The notes: a model not told the origin generated them from the sequence alone. Shown: positions 1 to 8,884, counted from the stretch's first letter. The stretch is 36,684 nucleotides of DNA from an uncultured Eubacteriales bacterium (GCA_949747515.1 CATKFO010000065.1:1-36684), one strand, 5' to 3'. Numbers and translations are program-made.

Positions 1-511
1 ATTTTAAATGATTATTGATGTTTTTATCGGTGGGATAAATCCCACGCTTGAAATCATATTCAATATGCGGCGGTAATCCATAATGGTCGACTATTTTGAT
101 TATTTCATTTATAAAATATACTCTATTCCAATATTCTTCTTCGCCGAACAAATCAGGGTTCAGAATAGCAAATGAATCGCCGTATGTAAACGAAACGGTT
201 AAAGGGTCGAACTCTGTAATCGGTATTTTAATAACCGCAGGATTTTCGTATGCCGACGCCCACTGCTTGTGTTCTCCAAACATCATATAAATTGGAGCAA
301 TTCTTTGCGGTTTACCGCCGCGCGCGATGAACATATCCCTTAGCTTTCTATCCCTGTCATAGCGTTTTCTTAAAAAAGCGTCTATATCTGGATTGCAAAA
401 TTTTTCATCTGATTTTTGCTGTAATAAAATTTGTTTAGCTTCTTCAAATGGCAATTCTGTCAAGGATTTGAATGGTTTAAAATTACGATCATAGTAATGA
501 AATAAAAACAT
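1..511 (-). CDS. conserved hypothetical protein, C-terminus cut by window edge
   Basis: Reading the reverse strand from ATG at 511 gives an uninterrupted frame of 170 codons that runs off the left edge, so the C-terminus is missing. The start is supported by GGAGG 5 bases upstream and by a promoter at 559-587. The protein begins MFLFHYYDRN and is polar and rich in aromatic residues, with stretches such as MFGEHKQWASAYENP and FDPLTVSFTYGDS. No signal peptide or membrane segment is visible. It reads like a conserved cytoplasmic protein of Clostridia, but I cannot attach a family name or a function. It lies head-to-head with the DtxR-type regulator across about 590 bases of apparently non-coding DNA, so no operon partner is visible in the window. 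Confidence 0.75.
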   Translation of the reverse strand, partial: MFLFHYYDRNFKPFKSLTELPFEEAKQILLQQKSDEKFCNPDIDAFLRKRYDRDRKLRDMFIARGGKPQRIAPIYMMFGEHKQWASAYENPAVIKIPITEFDPLTVSFTYGDSFAILNPDLFGEEEYWNRVYFINEIIKIVDHYGLPPHIEYDFKRGIYPTDKNINNHLK

Positions 512-558
512 TCTTACCTCCAATTTAATATAAAAATAATTACATTATTTTTGACTAA

Positions 559-587
559 ATTTTATCATATTTTGTTCTTCTTTTCAA
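559..587 (-). promoter_or_regulatory. sigma-A promoter for the 1-511 gene
   Basis: On the reverse strand, TTGAAA (582-587) and TAAAAT (559-564) are separated by exactly 17 bases, with a TG one base before the -10 box (extended -10). It lies about 48 bases upstream of the ATG at 511. Confidence 0.6.
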
Positions 588-1098
588 CAACATCTGTTTT
601 GTTTAAAATAGTTTTTATTAAGGCAAAGAGAATTGGACTACGCCAAATATCCGCTTAATTCGCCGTAAGCAAGTGTGAGCATAAATACAAGAATATAGGA
701 AAAAGGGTTAATTTAAGACGTTTTTCAATTTACTATTTAGTTTGAAAATTAAGATATACTCTTTTTGCAAACATAGTAGACGCGTCGATTCTTGTCGGAT
801 AATTATTCGGCGCATAGGTTTGATGAAAAGTAAAAAAGATTTATTTACAACGACAAAGATATTTGTTCTCTGCATTTCAAAAGACTTGCAATTTTTGTGT
901 AAAAGTGATATCATATAATTACGTATAGCAATGTTAAGGAAATTAGCGTTAAAGACGATATTAATGGAAAAAAACGTAATGTCTCAAGTCCTGATTTATC
1001 TAAAAACGACGCGCCATCCGTTTTTGTCTGCTTTGCAGGCCAGTTAAAATTTAATGAACTATTTGCGACGCCGTTTCGTCGGCGGAATGGAGACTAAA
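588..1098. other. intergenic stretch, no supported gene
   Basis: No frame here has both a ribosome binding site and convincing composition. A short forward-strand frame at about 990-1090 (FVCFAGQLKFNELF) reads somewhat like protein and could be gene debris, but I cannot identify it. TATAAT-like sequence near 914-919 has no good -35 partner. Confidence 0.4.
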
Positions 1099-1476
1099 AT
1101 GAATTTGCAGGAATCTGGCGAGATGTACCTTGAAAGCATATATGTTCTTACAAAAAGAAAGGGAGCGGTTCGTTCTCTCGACGTAGCCGAGTATATGAAT
1201 TTTTCAAAACCAAGCGTAAGTCGCGCAGTAGGCTTGCTAAAAAGCGGCGGATTTATTACAGTCGACGCGGACGGATACCTTAAACTTACGGACGAGGGAC
1301 TTGAAGTCTCAGAAAAAATATATGAAAGACACATTATTTTAACGGAATTTTTGGAACGTCTGGGAGTCGACGGAGCGACGGCGGCTGAAGACGCCTGCAA
1401 AATGGAACACTATATAAGCGACAAATCATTCGAGGCTTTAAAGCGCCATGCGATGAGTATTAAAGGAAGAGAATGA
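1099..1476 (+). CDS. DtxR/MntR-family metal-dependent transcriptional regulator
   Basis: A 125-residue winged-helix repressor of the DtxR/MntR family, which senses Fe2+ or Mn2+ and represses metal uptake genes. The N-terminus MNLQESGEMYLESIYVL is typical of MntR-like proteins. The helix-turn-helix spans about residues 25-60 (SLDVAEYMNFSKPSVSRAV), the wing follows (GYLKLTDEG), and the metal-binding dimerisation part includes Cys-x3-Glu-His (ACKMEHYIS). It lacks the SH3-like third domain of full-length DtxR, as MntR does. I chose ATG 1099 because GGAG lies 6 bases upstream; frames open at 1054 and 1087 lack a comparable site. The targets are unknown; the decayed feoB locus at 8.4 kb is one possible former target. 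Confidence 0.85.
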   Translation: MNLQESGEMYLESIYVLTKRKGAVRSLDVAEYMNFSKPSVSRAVGLLKSGGFITVDADGYLKLTDEGLEVSEKIYERHIILTEFLERLGVDGATAAEDACKMEHYISDKSFEALKRHAMSIKGRE

Positions 1477-1588
1477 GTATTTATAAAAAATTGTTCAGCC
1501 GCAAAACATGAAAAACGGCGCGGATTCAAATGAAATTAATATCTCCCCTGATCAAAAGCGGTTCACGCTTCAGATTAGAGGAGAATTT

Positions 1589-2941
1589 TTATATTTTCAT
1601 TTTTTCGAATCCGTGGAGCCAGTCGGAAAACTTATAGTATATCATATAGATTACCGAGCTGATTCCCCATGTGATCGGATACGCCCAATATATCATGCCG
1701 ATGTCGTCTGTAAGCCGCATTACGACGGTTATGTATATAATACGTAAGACGCACCATACGGACAGCATTATAGTCATGGGAACAAATGCTTTTCCAGCTC
1801 CGCGGCATACGGCGGCGACCGCGTGGGAAAATGCGAGAAGACAGAAGAAAAGAGATTCAGTTCTCGCCTGCATTGTGCCGATAGATATAACGTTCGGGTC
1901 GTTTGAAAACATTCCGATTAGGACGGGCGCCGCTAAAAACGTTATTATTCCAATGATTTCAGCCAGCGTAACGGAGGCGAATATACCGAAAACCGAGCCT
2001 CGTTTCGCTCTTTCATACTTTTTAGCGCCCAGATTTTGACCTGTGAACGTGGTCAGGGCCATAGTAAAGCTGGTTATAGGTAAAAACGCAAATCCTTCTA
2101 TTTTGGCGTACGAGCCGTACGCTGCGGTCGCTACTTTTCCGAAGGAGTTTATATTCGTCTGCACCGTTACGTTAGCGAGAGCGATAACCGAGTTTTGCAC
2201 GCCGGAAGGAAGTCCGTATTTCAAAATTTCATGAAGCATATCCTTATGAAATCGGATTTGCTTAGGCGTCAGCCGATACGCAGCGGAGCTTCGCGTTAAA
2301 TATCGAACGGCTAACGCAGCCGATACGCTTTGCGATATTACGGTCGCTAGAGCGGCGGACCATACTCCCATATTAAGAAGTCCTATAAACGCAACGTCAA
2401 GTATAACGTTTATAACGGACGAAATTATTAAGTAGTACAGCGGGCGTCGGCTGTTTCCGACGGCGTTAAGAACGCCCGTTGATATGTTGTATATTACAAC
2501 GAACAGAGAGCCGCTGAAATATACTCTGAAATATCGGATCGCTTCAGGCAGTACGTCCTTATCAGTTTTCATTATTCTTAAGATTGCAGGAGTCAAAAAA
2601 AGTCCGATCGCGGTAATGATTACTCCGGCGACGAGTCCAAATGCAAAGACCGTGTGAACGCTTCGCGACACCTTGTCGTCGTCTTTAGCGCCGAAATATT
2701 TTGATATAGCCACTCCCGCTCCCATGGCGGCTCCGGTAAAAAAGCTGATCATTAAAAATATAAGCGGGCCTGACGAGCTGACGGCCGCGAGGGCGTTTGT
2801 CCCGAGAAATTTACCGACGATCAGAGAGTCCGCAGTATTGTAAAGCTGCTGAAAAATATGGCTGAGCAAAATCGGAAGAGCAAATACCGTCAGCAGCTTC
2901 CACGGACTTCCGACCGTCATGTCCTTCGTACCATGCGACAT
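1589..2941 (-). CDS. MATE-family multidrug/toxin efflux protein
   Basis: A 450-residue, very hydrophobic protein with about 12 predicted membrane segments, the usual size for MATE (MOP superfamily) cation/drug antiporters of the inner membrane. The N-terminal motif PILLSHIFQQLYNTADSLIV and the following GKFLGTNALAAVSSSGP are characteristic of the bacterial NorM/DinF-like branch. The second half repeats the fold (GLPSGVQNSVIALANVTVQ). The start is ATG 2941: GAAGG lies 9 bases upstream, whereas the in-frame TTG at 2950 touches that site and would have no spacing. It converges with the DtxR-type gene and probably stands alone. The substrate cannot be predicted from sequence. Confidence 0.9.
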   Translation of the reverse strand: MSHGTKDMTVGSPWKLLTVFALPILLSHIFQQLYNTADSLIVGKFLGTNALAAVSSSGPLIFLMISFFTGAAMGAGVAISKYFGAKDDDKVSRSVHTVFAFGLVAGVIITAIGLFLTPAILRIMKTDKDVLPEAIRYFRVYFSGSLFVVIYNISTGVLNAVGNSRRPLYYLIISSVINVILDVAFIGLLNMGVWSAALATVISQSVSAALAVRYLTRSSAAYRLTPKQIRFHKDMLHEILKYGLPSGVQNSVIALANVTVQTNINSFGKVATAAYGSYAKIEGFAFLPITSFTMALTTFTGQNLGAKKYERAKRGSVFGIFASVTLAEIIGIITFLAAPVLIGMFSNDPNVISIGTMQARTESLFFCLLAFSHAVAAVCRGAGKAFVPMTIMLSVWCVLRIIYITVVMRLTDDIGMIYWAYPITWGISSVIYMIYYKFSDWLHGFEKMKI

Positions 2942-3016
2942 TGGAGACAACCTTCTTTTTAATTCTAATGCTTTTTATAATATTAAGCGGGCTTTGACTT
3001 TGCTGCTTCGCTGCGA

Positions 3017-3055
3017 CGGCTTTTTTTCGCGCTTATAAGTAGGCGCGAAAAGCCG
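3017..3055. repeat. strong inverted repeat (hairpin) upstream of MATE gene
   Basis: CGGCTT plus TTTCGCGC pairs with GCGCGAAAAGCCG across a loop of about 10 bases. It sits between a minus-strand gene start and the end of a minus-strand operon. A terminator role is possible, but the T-run is inside the stem rather than after it. Confidence 0.4.
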
Positions 3056-3130
3056 CATATTTAATAAAAAAGCTATTGAAATTTTGCGTATCCTTTACAG
3101 TAAAAGATAAAAAGAATATCCTATATATTG

Positions 3131-3171
3131 AGGCTGCCGCAAGCAGTGAAAAGCACAAGCGACAGCCTTTT
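3131..3171 (+). terminator. terminator-like hairpin
   Basis: AGGCTGCCGC and GCGACAGCCT pair over 10 bases with one mismatch around an 18-base loop, followed by TTTTA on the plus strand. The genes around it are on the minus strand, where no T-run follows, so its role is uncertain. Confidence 0.35.
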
Positions 3172-3264
3172 ATCTGACTACGCCATATTAGCGCGTATAT
3201 TGAGGATCAAGCTTTCGTTATGAAGCTGATTTACAAGAGAGGCGCTGAGAAGATAAGTCCTCGA

Positions 3265-4080
3265 TTAACGAGCGTCGTCTGGAATATGGAATTTCTGATC
3301 CTCTTCAAGGGAAAGGAGCTCGATTATCCGATGGAACCTCTTTGTGTATTTGATCTCTCCGGCGCAATGAGCGTCGCTGCCAAGATAAAATTTACAGCCG
3401 CATTCCGACGCTATGCGGTACGGTCTGAGAATTTCCTCAAGATCAGATTCGGAATATTCGAACGGAATGAAATTCAGCTCTATTCCAACTCCAAGCTTTG
3501 CGGCCCGTCCGAAAATATCCGTAAGTTCGTCGGTAGGCATCATACTTATAACGTCGATATGATCGTGATCTCCTTCCGGAGCTGTGAGGGAGTCGGTAAA
3601 ATGAGCTATACCGATTTTATTAAACGGAAGATCCATGTCGAGAAGCCCGCGCAGCCTCGCGAGATAGACTTTAGCACGTCTGTCGAGAGGACGATCCTCG
3701 TCTGCCAGCGTATGAGGCGTCATATGAAAATGATTTGGCGGCACGATTATTAAATCCATCTTATCGGCTACCGCGCGAGAGATTCCAAGCGTCATGTCCC
3801 GCAAAAGTTCGCATTCGCAGCCGAAATAAAATTTGGTGTTTTCACCCTGCGGAAGGGGCAGCCATTCTGAAATACGTTCATAATTTACGTGGTCGTAGAA
3901 TTCCGGCTTACCTACGGGAGCTTCCACAGCGCTGTCCCAAAAGTGGTCGGTAAGACATATAGAGGTAAAGCCGCATTCGATCGCTTCGTCAAGAATTCTT
4001 TGAGCGGTTTGATTTTCGTCTCCTGAACATGGAGAAATCCTTGAATGGATGTGATAGTCGTGGTCTACTACATATTTCAT
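3265..4080 (-). CDS. PHP-domain phosphoesterase (histidinol-phosphatase-like)
   Basis: A 271-residue protein with the PHP fold, a metal-dependent phosphoesterase domain. The first metal motif HxH is at residues 10-12 (DYHIHSR), followed by the conserved LTDHFWD block; the C-terminal GSDAHCAGEI supplies another metal ligand pair. The length matches histidinol-phosphate phosphatase HisK-like proteins, but there are no histidine genes nearby, so the substrate is open. The start at 4080 has AAGGAG 8 bases upstream. It begins 20 bases after the SGNH hydrolase gene on the same strand, so the two are probably co-transcribed from the promoter at 4772-4800. Confidence 0.85.
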   Translation of the reverse strand: MKYVVDHDYHIHSRISPCSGDENQTAQRILDEAIECGFTSICLTDHFWDSAVEAPVGKPEFYDHVNYERISEWLPLPQGENTKFYFGCECELLRDMTLGISRAVADKMDLIIVPPNHFHMTPHTLADEDRPLDRRAKVYLARLRGLLDMDLPFNKIGIAHFTDSLTAPEGDHDHIDVISMMPTDELTDIFGRAAKLGVGIELNFIPFEYSESDLEEILRPYRIASECGCKFYLGSDAHCAGEIKYTKRFHRIIELLSLEEDQKFHIPDDAR

Positions 4081-4100
4081 TTTATATACTCCTTCTGCCG

Positions 4101-4721
4101 TTAAAGAGAATTAAAAGCGTCCAGCCATGCGCGGGCTATAAGCTCGTGTCCGGCGGCCGTGGGATGAACTCCGTCCGGAGTCCAGAAGGATACGGGAGCC
4201 TTTGTCGCCGCTTCGTCGAATTTTGCCTGAAGGGGCACGAAAACGGCTTTGTTTCTCTCTGCTACTCGCTTCGATATTTCAGCGCGGTTCTCTACGTCTC
4301 TCCGGAATTCGTCGTAGTTATTCGCTGTCGCCGATTCCTTAAGCACGAACGGCTCGAGAACAAGAAGCTTAATGTCGGGCAAAGCTTCTTTTACCTGCTC
4401 GAGGAGCATGTTGTAGAGAATCTCATATCGCTCGGCGCAGATTCCATTATGATCCTGGTATTCGTGCCATACGTCGTTTACTCCGATCAACACGCTCATG
4501 TAGTCCGGACGAAGATTGATAATATCGCATTTTACTCTCGCGATAAGATCGATTACTCTGTTTCCGTTTTTACCGCGGTTAAGAAAGTTGTATTCGCCCG
4601 GTCGGTCGTAGCCGAGCTTTGCGCTTACAAGGCGCGCGTATCCCATTCCTCCGAGCCAATCCTGATCGTATATTCTATCGGCGTCGGTTACCGAATCTCC
4701 CTGAAAAAGAATAGTTTTCAT
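4101..4721 (-). CDS. SGNH/GDSL-family hydrolase (esterase/lipase-like)
   Basis: A 206-residue SGNH hydrolase. Block I is FQGDSVTDADR with the nucleophile Ser10, block III is GVNDVWHE (Asn of the oxyanion hole), and block V is DGVHPTAAGH with catalytic Asp183 and His186. No signal peptide is visible, suggesting a cytoplasmic esterase or deacetylase acting on sugar or cell-wall-derived esters; that is inference. GGAAA lies upstream of ATG 4721. It is the first gene of a two-gene operon with the PHP phosphoesterase, a pairing consistent with catabolism of a modified small molecule. Confidence 0.88.
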   Translation of the reverse strand: MKTILFQGDSVTDADRIYDQDWLGGMGYARLVSAKLGYDRPGEYNFLNRGKNGNRVIDLIARVKCDIINLRPDYMSVLIGVNDVWHEYQDHNGICAERYEILYNMLLEQVKEALPDIKLLVLEPFVLKESATANNYDEFRRDVENRAEISKRVAERNKAVFVPLQAKFDEAATKAPVSFWTPDGVHPTAAGHELIARAWLDAFNSL

Positions 4722-4771
4722 ATATTATTTCCTTTCGGCTTCATTGCAGTTTTTGATCTGCTTCTTCGACA

Positions 4772-4800
4772 ATGATATCACAAATTTTAGCGCTTGTAAA
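4772..4800 (-). promoter_or_regulatory. sigma-A promoter for SGNH/PHP operon
   Basis: Reverse-strand TTTACA (4795-4800), a 17-base spacer and TATCAT (4772-4777) with an extended TG element. It is divergent from the ATP-grasp operon. Confidence 0.6.
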
Positions 4801-4848
4801 GTATAAAAAATTCAAACCATGAATGATTTTTCAGTCAATTTGTGGCTA

Positions 4849-4877
4849 TTGCATTTTTTTCCTTATTGTGATATACT
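4849..4877 (+). promoter_or_regulatory. possible promoter of ATP-grasp/PHP/deacetylase operon
   Basis: TTGCAT (4849-4854), a 17-base spacer and TATACT (4872-4877), about 45 bases before the ATG at 4922. The -35 box is weak. Confidence 0.4.
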
Positions 4878-4921
4878 TGAGTTGCTAAATTTAAACAAAA
4901 TCTATGTAAAGGTATGGTCGT

Positions 4922-6103
4922 ATGGTCGCAGAAATGACGAATACTGCCGTCGTAACGGACGCGCATTACAGAATGGCGACGTCGCTGATTCGCGATCTCG
5001 GAGAGGCTGGAATACGCGTAATCGCCTGCGATTATGAGGATATAAGCGCGAATCCCGGGTTCGCGTCGAAATATGTCTCGCGCGTCGTACAGCTGCCGAG
5101 AGAAAAAGAAAGATACGAGGACGCTCTTTTTTATCTTTGCGACGGGCTGCGCGCAAAAGGTGAGCGGGCAGCGCTTCTTCCCGTAGGGGCCGGTTCTCTC
5201 TCGATAGTCGCGGAGGCGGCGGAACGGTTTCGCTCCATATGCGGCGTCGCCGCGCCCTCTCCCGAGACCCTGGCATTGTATAACGATAAAACGGCGGTTG
5301 GAAATATGGCCGAATCCCTTGGAATTCCGACTCCGAAAAAATATTCCGCGCGCTTTTCATCTCCGGAGCAATTTTTGTCGTCAGTAGAATATCCCGCGGT
5401 GGTGAAACCGCCGTGCGGAGAAAAATTCGGAATTAAAGCGGAATCCAGATATAAGATCGTTCTGAACGCCAAAGAGCTTGAAGCGGCGCACGCGCATTTT
5501 TTTAAAATTACGGGAGAGCCTCCGATTGTAGAGGAATATCTTCCAGGCGGAGGAACGGGATGTTCCGTGCTATGCGACAAAGGAACTGTTAAGGCGTATA
5601 TTTGCCATTCTCGAATAAGGGAACACCCTGTTTCTGGCGGGCCTTCAAGCTGCTGCGAAACTATCGACGGGGCAGAGCGCGTAAGAAGCATGGTTCGGGA
5701 CGCGGAGAAATTTACCTCCGCAACAGGATTTACCGGCGTCGCGATGTTTGAGTTTAAGGAGGGTGCCGACGGCGTCCAGCGACTCCTCGAGATAAATCCG
5801 CGCGTTTGGGGAACGTATCCGCTGACGCGCGTTTCAAAGTCCAACTTTTCTCTTATGTGGTATTCTCTAGCCGCGGGAATTCCTCTTCCTGAATTTATTC
5901 CTCCGCGAAGGGCGAGAATGGTTTACTATCCTTCGGATTTCGCCGCCATGCTCGGATATATTAAAAGAGGAGATATAGGCAAATTTTTTGAAGGAGCGCG
6001 GGATTTCTTCTCACCCGGAGTAAAGAACGGGCTTGCCGAGCGCGGAGACCGTAAGCCTATGACGGAGTATTTAAAGTCGCTGAGGGGGAGGGGACGGAGG
6101 TGA
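4922..6103 (+). CDS. ATP-grasp superfamily ligase
   Basis: A 393-residue protein with the ATP-grasp architecture: an N-terminal alpha/beta part (AVVTDAHYRMATSLIRDLGEAG), the first grasp subdomain with YPAVVKPPCGEKFG, and the second with PPIVEEYLPGGG, a carbamoyl-phosphate-synthase-like EINPRVWGTYPL metal-binding motif and a variable C-terminus. ATP-grasp enzymes join a carboxylate to an amine or other nucleophile through an acyl phosphate. This subgroup often occurs with surface polysaccharide or peptide-modification genes, and the two downstream genes fit that (inference). AAAGG lies 9 bases before ATG 4922. The stop codon overlaps the GTG start of the next gene, indicating translational coupling. 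Confidence 0.85.
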   Translation: MVAEMTNTAVVTDAHYRMATSLIRDLGEAGIRVIACDYEDISANPGFASKYVSRVVQLPREKERYEDALFYLCDGLRAKGERAALLPVGAGSLSIVAEAAERFRSICGVAAPSPETLALYNDKTAVGNMAESLGIPTPKKYSARFSSPEQFLSSVEYPAVVKPPCGEKFGIKAESRYKIVLNAKELEAAHAHFFKITGEPPIVEEYLPGGGTGCSVLCDKGTVKAYICHSRIREHPVSGGPSSCCETIDGAERVRSMVRDAEKFTSATGFTGVAMFEFKEGADGVQRLLEINPRVWGTYPLTRVSKSNFSLMWYSLAAGIPLPEFIPPRRARMVYYPSDFAAMLGYIKRGDIGKFFEGARDFFSPGVKNGLAERGDRKPMTEYLKSLRGRGRR

Positions 6104-6885
6104 AAATAAAGGCTGATCTTCATACGCACAGCGCGGCTTCGGACGACGGAAGACACTCCGTTTCAGAGCTTGCTCGCGCCGCCGCCTCAGCCGGACTTGA
6201 CGCGATAGCGGTATGCGACCACAATTTTTGTACGGAAGCTCCGGCGTATGAATCAGGGATTCTGATTATACCTGGGGTCGAGCTGTCGACCGACGCGGGA
6301 CACATTCTGGGGCTGTTTCTTGAACGTCCGGTCGATATCCTTTCCCTGCGAGGAGGCAATGACGCTACCTCTCGCCGGCTTCCGACAGCGGAAGAATCTG
6401 TTCGGAGAATACGCGACTGCGGAGGGCTGGCTGTTTTGGCGCATCCTTTTGAAAGACGATCCGCCGACAAAAAAAGGCTTTCGAAGCTTGACGTCGATCT
6501 AATTGAGACGGCTAATTCGCGCGCCTCGATGAAGTTGCGGGACGCAAACAAAAGAGCCGACGAATTAGCGGATAAGCTTCATATAGGCAAGACCGGAGGA
6601 AGCGACGCCCACGGCAAACGCGAAGTCGGAGCCTGTTACACGGTTATAGACGTTGACGAAATATCGCTTTCGTCTATAAAAAAGGCTTTAATTTCCAAGA
6701 GCTGCGAGGCTGTGTCGGTAAGAGAATGTTCTTGGCGGAGCAAAGCTATGTCTCAATGGAAGAAAGCGCGCGGAAGCGGAAGCGCCGTAAAGATATTAAA
6801 GACTTTAGCATACCTTGCCGCGTCTCCCGTCAGAGATATTGCAAAGACGATAGAAAGGAAGACGACGAATGTCAGTCACAACTAA
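6100..6885 (+). CDS. PHP-domain phosphoesterase (COG0613-like)
   Basis: A 261-residue PHP protein. The N-terminus ADLHTHSAASDD carries the HxH metal motif (His8, His10). VCDHNF, PGVELSTDAGHILG, LAVLAHPFE and GGSDAHGKRE give the remaining metal ligands in family order. Relatives hydrolyse 3',5'-nucleoside bisphosphates or small phosphate esters. It starts at GTG 6100 (GGAGG is immediately upstream), overlapping the TGA of the ATP-grasp gene, and itself overlaps the next gene by 17 bases. It is distinct in sequence from the PHP protein at 3265-4080. Its basic C-terminal tail of about 45 residues (RSKAMSQWKKARG) is outside the core domain. Confidence 0.85.
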   Translation: MKIKADLHTHSAASDDGRHSVSELARAAASAGLDAIAVCDHNFCTEAPAYESGILIIPGVELSTDAGHILGLFLERPVDILSLRGGNDATSRRLPTAEESVRRIRDCGGLAVLAHPFERRSADKKRLSKLDVDLIETANSRASMKLRDANKRADELADKLHIGKTGGSDAHGKREVGACYTVIDVDEISLSSIKKALISKSCEAVSVRECSWRSKAMSQWKKARGSGSAVKILKTLAYLAASPVRDIAKTIERKTTNVSHN

Positions 6886-8209
6886 AGCTATAGGCGCCGC
6901 GAAAAAAATAAAGCGGCGATTCGACGCGCAAATCAAGGCGAGAACTCCCGTTTATCTGTCCCCTACGCGCCGTATAGAACGAGTCGCGCTGAAAGAACGC
7001 GTGGCGGCGATGACGTTCGACGACGGTCCGTGCCGAACTCCCGCAAATCCGTCCGCGCCTGGAGACGCAACGCCGCTGACCGTACGTATCGCGGAAACTC
7101 TCGAAAAGTACGGAGCGCGCGGAACCTTCGACGTAGTGGGCGACACGTCCGGAAATTACCCGGATAAGGCGGGAAAAGAAGGCTCGGCCGAGTGGGGAGG
7201 AATAAAGTTTGATCATTATCCCGATTTCGGAAAGGACGCGGACGGAGGAGCCGTAAACTGCCCGGAGCTGATCGAACGTCTTCTTAAAGGGAATCACGAA
7301 ATTACAAGCCATACTTACGCGCACGTTCTTTTCGGACCGAAGAGGCCGGTATACGGCGGGAGAGACCCTCTCGGCGGCGTCGACCCGGTTATAGAAGACC
7401 TCGCCCGACTTGATTCTTACATGAAGGAAAGCTTCGGGTATAATATAAAATTGTCGAGACCGCCTCATTACGTAGATAAAATGAAGGACGGATTTACTTC
7501 GTACGACGCGTACGCGCTTATGGGGTATCAGTATATGGCGGCGAGCTTCGACGGAGCCGGTTGGCTGCCTTTGTCCGACTATGAATCGGAAGTAGAGGCG
7601 ATGTATATGCCTATTCGGAAGGAGCTTTCAACAAACGCGGATTTCTTTTGCGGGCAGATTATTTTTCAAAAGGACGGCTATAATATGGCGCGCCGTTCTC
7701 CCGTGGCGGACGGGCTGGAGCGTCAGCTCGAGTTGCTGTATTCCCGTGGATATAGGATTGTAACGGCGTCTGAGCTGCTGGAGATGTGCCCGTTCGCGGA
7801 TTTGTCTCCCGACGAAGAGCTGTTTGAATATGCTAAAAGACTTCTCGGAGCAGGATATTGCGTGTGTTATAAAGACAATACGACGCGTAAGGATTCGACG
7901 CTTACCAGAGGAGAGCTTGCAATGATGACCCGCGGCGCGTCGACCGTGCGCGAGAGGATAGAGATAGTAAGAAAAAGAATTTCTCCAACTTCCGACGTCA
8001 GATACGACGACCCGTACGCAGCCGCGATAAAAGCTTCGATCGACGCGGGAGAGCTTTCTCTTTCCGGCGGACGTTTCTTTCCGAAGACGGAAGTAACGCC
8101 GAAAGAGTTCGGCGATTTTTGCGAGGTACGGTTTGGCAAGGCGCCGACTATTTCTCAGGAACGGTTGACTCACGGAACGGCGATTAAGGCTATGGCGGAG
8201 CTTATTTAG
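6869..8209 (+). CDS. polysaccharide deacetylase-like (NodB-type CE4) protein with C-terminal extension
   Basis: A 446-residue protein with a NodB/CE4 deacetylase core at about residues 40-310. Motif 1 is TFDDGPC (Asp51, Asp52), motif 2 HEITSHTYAH, and motif 3 SRPPHY. CE4 enzymes remove N- or O-acetyl groups from chitin-like or peptidoglycan sugars using a metal. No N-terminal signal peptide is apparent, only a basic stretch (AKKIKRRFDAQIKAR), which would be unusual for a secreted enzyme. Residues of about 320-446 form an extension without hydrophobic segments (SPDEELFEYAKRL and later), resembling a degenerate SLH-type repeat only loosely. GGAAG lies upstream of ATG 6869, inside the preceding gene. 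It is the last gene of a three-gene overlapping operon. Confidence 0.82.
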   Translation: MSVTTKAIGAAKKIKRRFDAQIKARTPVYLSPTRRIERVALKERVAAMTFDDGPCRTPANPSAPGDATPLTVRIAETLEKYGARGTFDVVGDTSGNYPDKAGKEGSAEWGGIKFDHYPDFGKDADGGAVNCPELIERLLKGNHEITSHTYAHVLFGPKRPVYGGRDPLGGVDPVIEDLARLDSYMKESFGYNIKLSRPPHYVDKMKDGFTSYDAYALMGYQYMAASFDGAGWLPLSDYESEVEAMYMPIRKELSTNADFFCGQIIFQKDGYNMARRSPVADGLERQLELLYSRGYRIVTASELLEMCPFADLSPDEELFEYAKRLLGAGYCVCYKDNTTRKDSTLTRGELAMMTRGASTVRERIEIVRKRISPTSDVRYDDPYAAAIKASIDAGELSLSGGRFFPKTEVTPKEFGDFCEVRFGKAPTISQERLTHGTAIKAMAELI

Positions 8210-8227
8210 CAATACATTTGAATAAGG

Positions 8228-8275
8228 TGCGCGGCGGATGCTAAGCTCTTTGCGAGGAGCGGGTTTCGCCGCGCA
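8228..8275 (+). terminator. hairpin after deacetylase operon
   Basis: TGCGCGGCG (8228-8236) pairs perfectly with CGCCGCGCA (8267-8275), with a smaller inner stem. There is no T-run, so termination would have to be assisted. A second short inverted repeat, ACATTGT-gcgg-ACAATGT, follows at 8276-8293. Confidence 0.45.
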
Positions 8276-8378
8276 ACATTGTGCGGACAATGTACAGTCA
8301 TTTGTTAGCACAAGCTAATTTACTTGTCGAAAATGCAGAAAAAGTGAGTAAAGGCGGTTTTTTTGAAATTCTATTGAT

Positions 8379-8884
8379 ATGCTTGTCGAGGACGAGCTAG
8401 ACTCTTCCTTACTCGCGTCCGCAGGAGCGGCTTTAAGCCTCTAGGCTTTGGAACGTGGGAAGCGGCCGTGGCGTCTATAACGGGCCTTGTGGCGAAAGAA
8501 AATATCGTGGGAAGCATGAGCATACTATACGGCGCGTCTGGAAACGCTTACTTGAATATCGCAGGCGTATTTACCCAGGTAAGCGCATATGCTTTTCTTG
8601 TGTTTAACTTGCTTTGCGCGCCCTGCTTTGCGGCTATCGGAGCAATAAGGCGAGAAATGAACGACGCTAAATGGACGTGGTTTGCTATTGCTTATCAGTG
8701 TGGATTCGCGTATGCGGTCGCGTTGATTATCAATCAATTCGGCAATTTGTTTATTGGAGACGGAAATATCGCAGGTTTGATTTTTGCAATATTGATTCTC
8801 GCAGGCATCGCGTATATGCTTCTAAAACCGTATAAGGAATCTGTAAAGCTTAAGTCTAAAATAAAAAATAAGGTGAAGATTTAA
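8379..8884 (+). pseudogene. feoB: feoB C-terminal remnant, frameshifted
   Basis: Only the last quarter or so of a ferrous iron transporter FeoB is present. The first frame, from 8379, reads MLVEDELDSSLLASAGAALS and stops at a TAG; the next frame continues GFGTWEAAVASITGLVAKEN through the C-terminal membrane helices to 8884. The two halves are collinear with FeoB, so a small deletion or frameshift lies at about 8439-8445. The GTPase domain and the first Gate domain are absent upstream, where only unrelated non-coding sequence is seen. Full FeoB is normally about 650-800 residues. The locus is therefore a decayed iron transporter; the cysteine-rich partner peptide just downstream is still intact. 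Confidence 0.85.

Noticed and set aside
1508..1747. Forward frame of 79 codons after the DtxR-type gene
   Set aside because: It runs into the end of the MATE gene in antisense and has no ribosome binding site.
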